Origin: Symsagittifera roscoffensis
Lineage: Eukaryota > Xenacoelomorpha > Acoela > Convolutidae
Assembly: GCF_963678635.1 (NCBI RefSeq)
Contig: NC_087066.1
Coordinates: forward strand, 37,705,755-37,769,754
Length of the DNA: 64,000 nt
Direction of reading: 5' to 3'
The position numbers and the translations under genes were made by a program. This document shows positions 49,184-60,055 of the stretch, one piece after another (the stretch's first letter is position 1; every line of letters starts with the position of its first letter). The notes below the pieces were generated by a model. That model was not told the origin of the DNA. It worked only from the letters and a program-made list of their open reading frames with translations, and ran no database searches.

Positions 49184-51758
49184 AAGTATTCACATTTCAA
49201 CCCCTACTTTTTCTAATTTTTTCCGAACAAAATACAAATCCATCTCATCGTACAGGACCTCAGGATTTGTTAGTAACACACTATAATTGTGAAGAAAACG
49301 AACAAAAAAAAATGCTACACAAATATGCTATAAATCAAGTCACACAATGTGAATCTGAACCACAAGCTATAGAAACAACAAATATAGTAGCCACACTATA
49401 CTCAAAAGCCCGATCAACAACATTAACAGGATACAAACTTACAGCAACATTTTCCGAAAAGAAAGTACATTGCTCGCAAGTCTCAAACAGAAATAAAAAC
49501 CGACTAGACCATGAATCTTTCTATCAGAGTAATATAGAAAAATTGCTACATCTTAGCCCTCAAGACTGTAAAAACGAACTTAGACGGTTAAACTTAACAC
49601 AAAACATAGGAACAAATAGAAAACTGGTAATTGTTCAAGTTTTCCCAGATTTAGCACATCAAGCAGAACTTGAAAAACACCAAGGTCACATAAGACTAGA
49701 CACAAATTTCCCCTTCCATGGAACACACGGCGGAGGATTGACATACGATCTACATGAAAAACACTGGATACCGCATATAGGTATAAATGATCCCTCAAAC
49801 TGCAAAGCCGACACAAAAAATAAAGGATACCAAGAAATAACGTTTTTTGACTGGAAAATACAACTTGAAAAAGTACAACTTACACGAGATTTAAAAGACG
49901 ACACAATTCTTTACAAAGGCATTCGACTACCTTGCAAAAATGACCAAGGATATTGCGATCCTACAACACGAACGCAAGCAACCATTGTATGGTTTATTGA
50001 AGAAACCTACACAGTTTTTCAACTAGCAAGGATACACGCTAGAATGATTAAATTTCACCAAAAATATTTTATTGAATCAATCCCTTTCGAAGAAGTCAAC
50101 CCCAATCAAATTAGAAATAATAACAAAAAACTCAGAAACCTCCATAATAAAGAAAATAAACTAACACGATTTCAAATATAGCCAGAAACAGTACTAGCAT
50201 GTGAATATAAAAAACCAATTTACAAAACGCAGTACTCAGAAATCCTTGTCGAATACGAACATGGTTTCGACATGAATACAGGACATCTAATTGTAGACCC
50301 CATGGCCACATCTCATTCACTTACCGACGGAATTCCTTATGTTTCAGTAAAATTTCAGAAAAACATAGGACGAATAGGTGGAAAATTAAAACCACAAGAC
50401 GCAGATTACAAGGACTATCACTTATGAACCGCACATATTTTGGCGCAATTCATTATGATATACATTTAGATATGAAACTAGATTACACAATAAGCAGAAT
50501 TTTTCAAGAAATGTCACTCTCAGAATTAGAAAAACTACATCAATTATGTGAATTTGAAAGAACACAAATTCTACAGTCACTAGCACTAGCAGTTCTCAAA
50601 ATACCATATACCAGGATATTTTTTATCCGGAAAAAGATCAAATTTCCTTGATTATGAAGGAAACATTTTATGGTATTACACTTGTACCAAAAAAGTATCA
50701 CCTTTATACGTTTTTGAAGATAAAAGATGTAACAAAAGAATCCCCATATTCTACAAAAATAAAGTAAATTTTGTTGATACACTCTCAAGACGAACATATT
50801 TTTGGGACACAGCAGAACAGCCACAACGTTGTACAATTAAATCCCGACGAAGATAAATACTATCTACTTACACCATACCCAACCTTAATGCCACCATTTA
50901 AAAAAATTTCACCTGAAAGCTTTCGAGCTATAGCCCGCAATCCAAATATCGATTTACAATCTTTAGGTATCTATTCTAAATCAGATATACAATATCACAT
51001 ACGTACACAACAATTTCAAGAACTACTTAAGAAAATGGACACAATACAACGACAATCAATAGATCAAAACTTACGAAAACTTGCAGAAACAGCAGGATTT
51101 TCAGATGTTTACGCCTAAGATTACAGCGGGTATTTTAAAGACATAAAAGATTACATTTACCTAAATGGTGAAAAATATTGACCACAGGATATATCACCGA
51201 TCAATAATTTTAGTTTTGTAAATCTCAAGAACGAAGTTTTAGCCTTTCTAGGATGGCCATATTACATCTTAGAAAGATTGACTATCTTATACGCCAAGTT
51301 TAATTTTATTGGATTTCTTTTCTCATTACTAAAAAGCGCAATACATACACAAGTAAACCGACAATCCAGCGTAGCACGTATATTATTCGCAGGATTTTTG
51401 AAATATTTTCATCATCAATAAAAAAAATTCTCTTAGATGCACAAATTGAGGAATATAATGCAAAACTGTCAACATACCCCAACACATACGACGATTCAAA
51501 CAATAATACAAATGCATTACCTACAGAACCCCATTTGCCAAATCTACATCGTAACCATCCATTATCATTAGTCTCACGAAGTTTTCGGAACTTAGTAATC
51601 ACAAACCCTGCAAACTTAAGACCCAGCCACATACAAGCCCCATCCAACATATAAGGACACAACACCCTCCAATTGACGATACATACAAACAGATCATTGA
51701 ACAGACCCATACCACCACTTTTCAGTCTCAAAATAATCATTTTTTTAGCCCACGATGA
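49171..51758 (+). pseudogene. env: Envelope-like glycoprotein, pseudogene copy C
   Basis: The A run near 49310 differs in length from A and B, so the frame is open from the signal peptide for 336 codons. It then hits the shared stop after TRFQI at 50181. Downstream frame changes are as in the other copies. Confidence 0.7.
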
Positions 51759-53548
51759 GCAGACAAGTTGAATCACTCCATCGATCAAACTCCCACCCTG
51801 CCAACCTCCAAAATCCACTCCCCAATATCCCACTTTTTGCTTTTCCGCCACCTGATTCACCACAAACTAATACATCATCAGGCATGAATTCTGACACTAA
51901 CTCAGATATCACAATTTATACAACAATATCACAATTCAATAACTCTGATATAGAAACTCCCGATGAGTTCGCAGATTCCGAACCATCTCCTTCTACTCAT
52001 ACCCAGACCAGCTCAACAACCTTCTCAAAACCCCCTTCCGACCTATCCAACCCCAAAGCCAACATACATCTCCCTACACTCCTTCTCAAGTAACACCAAC
52101 CTACTCCCCGTTCAATAATGAACGCTCTACAACAACTCCTCAGATAATATTCAAATTTCCGAAGAACTAGATAATTTTATAACACTTCAACAACAATTGC
52201 TATCTCCTCACACTCTCACTATTCACCAACTATCATCAACAATAACATTATCAAATCCACCAACACCTACACCAATTTCAGATTATACTCCATCATTAGC
52301 TCATTCATCCACATCAACAGAAACGTCCACTAGTACTAATCGTGCTTATAGACTTTTTAAACGGAAATTCCCAAATCACCCGATCCCAAACAAACCCGGA
52401 ACTGCCCGAGAATATGTTAACCACCCAGACCACACCAATACTCCAAATTATCTTCAAATAACCCTACTTTTCTTTCCCCAATACACCTTAAACCAATCCG
52501 ACTTTAACCCTGAACCACATCATTTCGTAGACGAACATGTATTAATACCCACACTTCATTGGACAGCTTATTATAATTTCACTAACCCCTTTACACTACC
52601 ACTCCTCCACAGTAGATTTTGGAAGAAATCGAAACGAATTTTTTAGTCTAACCACATCTTTAACATCCAGACAATTTACATATGTAGGATAAAATAAATT
52701 ACTAAAAACATTCACTGCGCCCCGCGCTAACGACTATTCAATTGAATATTACGATCATAACATCATCAGATCTAATCAAGATCAATTTTTGACGACGAAC
52801 AATTTGCAAATCCACAAATAACAGAAAAATTTTTCATTAAAACATCATATTTATTCACACTTAACATACTCGATAAAATGCATAATCACATTATTTCAGA
52901 AGCACTGCAGACATTCAAGCATACGAATCATTTCACAAAAAATTTCAATCATTTTCACTAAATTTTCACTTCCTCACACCAAAAGAACGCAATTTGCACT
53001 GCTCACACGACATCATGTTGAAAACTAAGCAAACACACACCTACACTTTTTATCGTTTCATTCAAAATCATTTTCATACACACACAGCATCACGACAACC
53101 TCACCACAGATTTCAATTCATCAATTCCAAATACAGCTCACCGTTTTTCCTAAACTTCACGTTTTGCATTAAAAATACTAACTCTCAAGGCATCCTCCGG
53201 AATTATGACCCAATCACTCAAATGTATATATTTTGTCCCCTCACGAAGACCTTCAACGACGAAGAATCCCGACCCCTGATCATTCCGCATGAATATATTC
53301 AACCTATAGAAGTACCCATTTTAGAATTCATCCATAACACTAAATACAATCATAAAATTTACAATCTAATCTAAAACACGCCTCACGACTTTGCAGTAGG
53401 CACCGAAGAACTAAAAACAATCAAAGCACTTCAACTGCTCTAGCCACTGCTACAAACTAAAAACATCATACGCGTACTAGCAAAATTACTAACCACATCA
53501 GATGCTATTCACGATGTTTTCCCTCATGGCTTCTTTCCCAACGACTAA
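51755..53548 (+). pseudogene. ORF X, pseudogene copy C with natural 3' end
   Basis: The only plus-strand copy that keeps the true C-terminus (PHGFFPND, TAA at 53546). A substitution at about 52621 removes one stop found in A and B. A private frameshift near 52030 changes the Ser/Pro-rich region. Confidence 0.65.
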
Positions 53549-55052
53549 GGTAACTATGAATTTAAAAATTTAATAATTTCCCAACTAACTAATTCAAAAT
53601 GAAACTAACCATTTTATTCAGTAATTTGCATTTTTTTTAGTCTTCACACACGATCACCTGCAAAACAAGAAAAAACAAATAAAAATACAAACTCTATTTT
53701 TCATTTTAAACTCTATTAAACCAACAGCACTAAATAATGCAGTAAAAGTCAATTCAAAGTATTAAATTCATTTCTAAATTATTCCCCTAAATGTAGTAAA
53801 TTTAAGTACAATGAAAACTAATTTATAATTTTCAAACCCACAAGCGGTAAAACTTAGTCTTAAAAGCAATAAATTCTATCCACAATCGCACAGCTCGCCC
53901 ACGAAGAATTATTTAAAATAATGAATTCAAGTTTTAAGTTTTCACTAACAACGACTCAAACCAACAATAACAAGTTTCCACTTTTCCTGTAACCCGGTTG
54001 GAATGGAATTATATAATAACCAAACTAACCAACGCAGCTTACTAAGCATCATAAACCATAAACTAACAGCATGACTAAGAAAAGAAAACCCACGGTACCC
54101 AAACCGGATTAACCCAGCTTAAAACTGGATAATTTATTCTTTTGAAGACTATTACCAAGTCTAAAAAAGAAATAAAAGACACTAAAAAACGGCAAGACAA
54201 ACCCAAACCAAAAACAAAATGATTTTTGAGAAAAGAACACAACCAACGAAACAAAAGAAAAACCAGAAATAATATAAAATAAAAAGTTAACACAAAACAA
54301 GACCCCTTAAAAAGCAGCACGAAATCATACTCCCACTCCTGGCCTAACCCACCAGAGATGACGTCCTGAGCATGCTCTATAGCCGGCCTAACCCACCGTG
54401 CTACATCCACGCTTTGTGACCACATCATATTTTTGAGGAGAGGTACTCAAGTGTGAGTAACTCTTAAAAATAACTGAATTGAAACTAAAACGCTTTTGCG
54501 AAAACAATTAACCAAAATCATAACTAAAAAATTTAAACTAACAAAATTTTATAAAATGTAAATCATAATATGCAGTACATAGATTACGCACAACCACAAA
54601 GACGAGCATCCAAAGACTAGATGACCCCATCACACTCAACTTACAGAATGGCTAAACACAACCGATATGCCGCCCACAAACACGACTCGCAGAAAAGGAC
54701 TTCATTGAATCAGACCAATGACCACCTCGATGTTCAAGTATACGTACAAATCTGAGCTACCAGGCATTCCCTCCAAACTCGAGTTTCACGCTTTTCTCAA
54801 ACCAGATCGAAACACAGTTCTCCACAACCAATCAAGAACATACGATCATAGCAAACCATCTTGAAATCAGATTGATTTCGTTGGCGGTCATAGTCTTTGT
54901 CAAACGATAACTAACAACTTCATATCGACGACTCCAACTTCTTGGAGCTTTCTTCTCCAAGAACAGAACAAGGAATGATGCTCGCCAAATGTCAACGGTC
55001 ATCATCCATCCTCCATTACAGATTAAAAAAAACTCTGTAAACCCCGGATGGG
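53549..55052 (+). other. 3' untranslated region of the plus-strand element
   Basis: About 1.5 kb between ORF X and the 3' LTR without a sense frame. It aligns with the reverse complement of 56685-58257. The best conserved part, around 54330-54430, holds two direct GGCCTAACCCACC repeats. The antisense 117-codon frame at 54428-54075 is broken in the other element, so I do not call it a gene. The sequence next to the LTR, CGGATGGG, may be the polypurine primer site and is identical in both elements. Confidence 0.6.
54341..54397. promoter_or_regulatory. Paired 13-bp direct repeats in the conserved 3' block
   Basis: GGCCTAACCCACC at 54341-54353 and 54385-54397. The reverse complement pair lies at 57344-57356 and 57388-57400 in the minus-strand element. 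Spacing of 44 bp is identical. A role in RNA export, packaging or 3'-end formation is inference. Confidence 0.4.
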
Positions 55053-55461
55053 TGGAACCAGATATAAACTATAATTATTATTGGTTATAAGTTGGATATT
55101 TTATCTCTATAAAATATTTAATATTAACCAATCACGATCCATCTAACTAACAACCCACTTATTTGTAAGTGCTGAGATTACTTGTAATTTCAGCACCAGA
55201 GAGATTTGAATTTAACTTAGAAATTAGTTGCCTCTCCAAGAGACCTTTAGCAATCGCAATAAGCCAGTATACTCTAGATCTATTGAGCCTAGCAGAGACT
55301 AGTTAAACACCCTGAGACTAGTAGATATAAGAGTAAGATTAGGATCGGTATTAGACTAAGAAGTTGCACGATTCTATCCGGCCGAAAATAAGATAGCGTG
55401 ACGAGCAGACGGTGTACCCTATCCGAAATTACTCTATGAGTTACACCTAGACCATAACTCA
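55053..55461 (+). repeat. 3' LTR of the plus-strand element
   Basis: TGGAACCAGATATAAAC to cataactCA, 409 bp. It is closer in several positions to the minus-strand LTR than the 5' LTR is, for example at its last bases. Confidence 0.85.
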
Positions 55462-55465
55462 GTAG
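55462..55465. other. Target-site duplication GTAG (right)
   Basis: Followed by CCGTGAATGAAAATATTG, the continuation of the MULE unit interrupted at 19985. Confidence 0.8.
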
Positions 55466-56274
55466 CCGTGAATGAAAATATTGCCCACAACCCGTTGCCC
55501 TCGTTAATATTACAGTTAGAGAATCATAGTTGTAGAAACAAATTGATTTTAAATATCGAAGCTTAAGATTCAAGTCCAGGAATAATGGTGTCGGTTACAG
55601 AAAAAGAAAATCATTTTGACCTTAATCGCACCGTGAACTGATGTAGGATTGAAAAACTAATAAAATACAATGTTCGTTTCTGATGCAAATATGCAGTATC
55701 AAACAAATATAATTCAACTGCATATTTTGTTTCAAGTAAATCTGGACAAGCTAGAGGTTGCAAAGTCAAACTGCAGGTCTTCAGACAGGAGACTTAATTT
55801 CAATGACTTGCTTTAAATTAAGTAACATACCCTGTGTCATGGGACAACCACAAAAAAAATTAACCCAAAGGTTTATATTGTATGAATAACAAAACGCGAT
55901 TTTTTCACTCTATCTGTGTGCACAGATCCTGTAAATAGGTTACTTGTACAAACTTTTTTTTTATTCATTCTGCTTCAAAAGTTGTAACTTTGTTTCAGTG
56001 TGTGGTACAAAACGTAAAGCGCTTAGGACTCATGAAATCGGTTTTTGTTGAACTTTTGTTTTTCGTCTTTTTTGGTTAGATGTAATCTTTTAAGGGCGCC
56101 TATGGTTCTTTCGATCATCCCAGCCGCCCGGACTTCTGATCTATATGATTTTTCTAGGGCGCCCATGACAAACTATATATGTCTGATTCATATGATTTTT
56201 CTAGGAAGCCCACGCGTTACTTTATATGCCTTTAGAAATTAAATTAAACTTAGAGACGTTTTGATAAAGAATAC
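55466..56274. other. Spacer between the two tail-to-tail elements
   Basis: The first ~45 bp are the end of a MULE unit. The rest has no gene. A 47-bp-period direct repeat (TATGATTTTTCTAGG...GCCCA) lies at 56135-56214. Confidence 0.5.
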
Positions 56275-56684
56275 TGAGTTAGGACCGAGTTGGTTAACTC
56301 ATAGAGTAATTTCGGATAGGGTACACCGTCTGCTCGTCACGCTATCTTATTTTCGGCCAGATAGATTCGTGCAACTTCTTAGTCTAATACCGATCCTAAT
56401 CTTACTCTTATACTATCTAGTCTCAGGTTGTTTAACTAGTCTCTGCTAGGCTCAATAGATCTAGGGTATACTGGTCTATTGCGGCTGTTGAAGTGCTCGG
56501 GAGAGTCCAACTAATTTCTAAGTTAAATTCAAATCTCTCTGGTGCTGAAATTACAAGTAACTTCAGCACTTACAAATAAGTGGGTTGTTAGTTAGATGGA
56601 TCATGATTGGTTAATATTAAATACTTTACATTGGTAAAATATCTAATTTATCCAATCATAAAATGTAGTTTAGATCAGGTTCCA
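56275..56684 (-). repeat. 3' LTR of the minus-strand element
   Basis: Reverse complement starts TGGAACCTGATC and ends CTAACTCA, 410 bp. The internal side carries CCGGATGGG as in the plus-strand element. The TATA box position is altered to a non-TATA sequence. The four bases outside are ATAC; the partner duplication is not in the window. Confidence 0.8.
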
Positions 56685-58257
56685 CCCATCCGGGTTTTAC
56701 AGAGTTTTTTAGAATAGTTCTTCTGCAATTCGAAGGATGGATGATGGACGTTGGTGTTTGGCGAACATCTTATTTCTTCTGTTTCCTTTTTATTAAAGAA
56801 GTTCCAGGAAGCTGGAGTTAGAGACATAAGACGTTGTGTCTTCTAGTGACAACGACTAAGTCTTTGCAACAAACTCAAATCTGATTTCAGAATGGTTTGC
56901 TATGTCAGGTTTTTCTGTTCTGCGTGGAGATTGTGCGTGGAGGGGATGCCTGGTTACTCGGATCTGTACGTATACTTGAACATCGAGGTGGTCATTGGTC
57001 TAGTTCAATGAAGTCCTTTTCTGCGAAGTCAAGTCGTACTCTAAATCCTTTGAGTTGTGATTGTGAGTGGCATATCGATTGTGGTTGGTCATTCTCTCTC
57101 GAGTGTAGTGGGGTCGTTTTGTCTTTAGATGTTCGTCCTTGGTGTTGTATTCTGATCTATGTATTGCATAATGTAATTTACATTTTATAAAACATTTATT
57201 AGTTTAATATTTTTTAATTATGATTTTAGTTAGTTGTTTTCACAAAAGCTTTTTGTTTTAGTTCGGTTATTTTGAAGAGTTACTCACACTTGAGTAGCTC
57301 TTATTAAAAATAGAGGTGTGGTCACAAAGCGTGGATGTAGCACGGTGGGTTAGGCCGGCTATAGAGCATGCTCAGGACGTCCTTCCTGGTGGGTTAGGCC
57401 AGGAGTGGGAGTATGATTTCATGCGGTTTTTGTGAGGGGTCCAGTTATGTGACAACGTTTTATGTTGGGTTTGTTGTGGTTTTTCTTATGTCTTGTTGGT
57501 TATGTCCTTTTTCCAAAAAGCAAATTGTTCGTGGTATGGGTTTGTCTTTCGACTTTTTTGTGTTTTATTATTTCTTTCTTAGACTTTATAATAGTCTTCA
57601 AAAGAATAAATTATCCAGTTTTAAACTGGGTTAATCCGGTTTGGGTACCGTTGGTTTCCTTTTCTTAGTCATGCTGTTATTCTATGATTTGTGGTATTTA
57701 GTAAGCTGCGTTGGTTAGTTTTGTTTAGTATATGATTCCTTTCCAACCGGGTTAAAGGAAAGTTTGAAACATGTTATTATATGTTAGAGTTGTTGAGTGT
57801 GAAAACTTGAAACTGAAATTCATTATTTTAAACAATTCTTCGTGGGCGAGCTGTGCGAGTGTGGATAGAATTTCTGTGCGAATAAATGAGAATATCAAAA
57901 GGTTAGTACTGCATTTGCATTTTATTAATTTACTGCATAGAATTTGGAAATTTACTGCTAGTTATGGGGGAATTTTAAGTTACAAATTTTCATCATAATT
58001 AGATTTACTGCTTGTGGGGAAAATTTTAGAAATGAATTTATTGCATTGGTATTAAATTTATAAATTTATAAGTGTAAGAGATTAATAGAATTGTTGAAGT
58101 CTGTTTGATGAAATTTGCGATCTTTATTTGTTTTTTGTGGTTTTTGTAGGTGATCGTCGGATGAAGGCTAAAAATCTAAGGAAAACATGGATAAAGTATG
58201 GTGAGTTTTTTAATATTTTAATTAGTTAGTAATATTCATTTAATTCATACTTACCTG
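56685..58257 (-). other. 3' untranslated region of the minus-strand element
   Basis: Aligns with 53549-55052. The block at 57310-57420 is the most conserved. No sense frame of note. The plus-strand open frames here (56897-57190, 57413-57668) are antisense and not conserved. Confidence 0.6.
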
Positions 58258-60055
58258 TTAGTCGTCGGGGAAAAAACCGTGGGGGAAGATGTCGTGAATT
58301 AGTTCTGAAGTTGTTAGTAGTTTAGCTAAGATGCGGATGATATTTTTAGTCTGAAGCAGTGGCCAAAGCAATTGAAGTGCCTTAATAGTGGTTAGTTCTT
58401 CAGTGCCAACTGCAAACTCATAAGGTGTGTTTTGGATTAGATTATATAATTTGTGATTGAATTTAGTGTTGTGGATGAATTCTAAAATTGGGATTTCTAT
58501 AGGTTGTACAAACTCGTGCGGGATAAGGAAGGGTCGGGATTCTTCGGCGTTGAAGGTCTTGGTGATGGGACAGAAGATGTACATTTGGGTTATGGGGTCA
58601 TAATTACGAAGAATACCATGGAGGTTAGTGTCTTTAATACAATATGTGAAATTTAGGAAAAATGGTGAAGTGTATTTGGAATTAATGAATTGAAAACGAT
58701 GGTGTGGTTGTCTAGAGGGTGTGTGTAGGTCAAAGTGATTTTGGATGAAGCGATAATAACTATATGTGTGGGTTTGTTTAGTGCGCAACATAATATCGTG
58801 TGAGCAGTGTAAATCTCTTTCGTGTGGTGCAAGGAAATGAAAGGTTAGTGAAAATATTTGGAAGCGTTCTTTGAAACTTTCGTATGCTTGTGTGTCTATT
58901 AGTGCTTCTGAAATAATGTGATCAAACTTTCGGTCGAAGATGTTTAGTGTAAATATATATGGTGTCTTGATGAAAAATTTCTCGGTAATTTGTGGATTAG
59001 CGAAGCGATCGTCGTCTAAGAATTGATCTTGGTTAGCTCTGATGATGTTGTGATCATAGTATTCGAGTGTATATTCGTTAGCTCTAGGTGCAGTGTGTTT
59101 TTAGTGATTTTTTATATCCAACGTAAGTAAATTGTCTAGCGGTTAGTGGTGTAGTGAGTCGATATAGCATGTCCGTATTTCGCTCTATATCGATGTGAGT
59201 GTTAGATAAAGGTAAGCAAAGAGGGTTAGTAAAATGATAATATGAGGTCCAAGAGAGAGTGGGCATTAAAACGTATTCATCTACAAAGTTGCGTGTTTCG
59301 TTAGTGTCGTGGGGGGTGTTTAAGGTGTATTGTGGGAATGAGGGTAAGGTGATGGCTAAAAATTCTTTTGTGTTAGTATGCTTGGGGTGGTTGATGTATT
59401 CACGGGCTGTTCCTGGTTTTGCTGGGAAAGGATGGTTGGGGAACTTTCTTTTAAAAGTGCGGTAAGCTCTATTAGTGTTGAGTGAAGATTCAGTTGATGT
59501 GGATGATGGTGCTAATGATTCAGTATAATTTGAAGAGGGTGTAGGGGTAGGGGGGTTGGATGAATTTATAGTGGAGGAGATTTGGTTTATGGTTGGGGTA
59601 TGGAGGTGGTAGGGTTGTTGTTGAAGGGTAATAAAATTATCTAGCTCTGGGGAGATTCGGGGGGTGTCTGGAGATGATTGGTCAGAATGGTATGAGGAGT
59701 AGGTTGGGGTAACTTGGGAAGCATAAGAGGGTGTGGGAGTGATTGGGTCAGGGTTATTGGATAATATGGGTTGAAAAGGGGGTTGAGAAAAATTAGAAGA
59801 GTTATGAAAATTATTGGATGGGGATGGTTCTGAGTCGGCAAATTCATCGGGGGTTTCAATATTCGGGTTATTGAGTTGTGAGATGGAATATAAAACTGAG
59901 ATGTGTGAATTAGTGTCGGAATTCATGCCTGATGTTACATTACTAGGTGGAAAATCGGGTGGCGGAAAAGCAAAAAGTGGTATTATTGGGATTGGAGAGG
60001 TAAGATTGGTTGGGTGGGAATTTGATCGGTGTAGTGATCCAAGTTGGCGGCTCAT
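58258..60055 (-). pseudogene. ORF X, ~600-aa unknown protein, one frameshift
   Basis: Starts with ATGA, overlapping the envelope stop by 4 bp. Frame one (60055-59084, 323 codons) is Ser/Thr/Pro/Asn-rich for about 195 residues. A more ordered part follows, with RAYRTFKRKFPNHPF, PGTAREYINH and SWTSYYHF. Relative to the other element two bases are missing near 59085, so the remainder continues in another frame to a TAA at 58258, including YRFIQNHF, FLNFTYCIKD, YDPITQMYIFCP and IHDIFPHGFFPDD. I see no signal peptide, membrane span or known motif. Its place after env and the overlap suggest translation by reinitiation. Function unknown. Confidence 0.65.

Larger units (their letters stand above)
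44895..53530 (+). repeat. Tandem unit C of the ~8.64-kb triplication
   Basis: Third unit. It runs into the natural end of ORF X and the 3' untranslated region at about 53530, which shows the original right boundary of the duplicated block. Confidence 0.9.
19986..55461 (+). mobile_element. 35.5-kb decayed Ty3/gypsy-type LTR retrotransposon with triplicated 3' cassette
   Basis: The element is bounded by 406- and 409-bp LTRs (TGGAAC...CA) and a GTAG duplication. Coding order is small ORF, gag, pol with RT, RNase H and integrase, then two membrane proteins, a proline-rich frame, an envelope-like glycoprotein and ORF X. The order RT-RNase H-integrase with a YLDD active site places it in the Ty3/gypsy group. 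An 8.64-kb block is repeated three times, so the native size is about 18.2 kb. The two LTRs differ at roughly 4-5 percent of positions by eye, indicating an old insertion. Nearly all genes are broken. Confidence 0.85.

Noticed and set aside
54075-54428. 117-codon antisense frame in the 3' region of the plus element
   Set aside because: The corresponding frame in the minus-strand element stops early and is shifted, so conservation is at the nucleotide and not the protein level.
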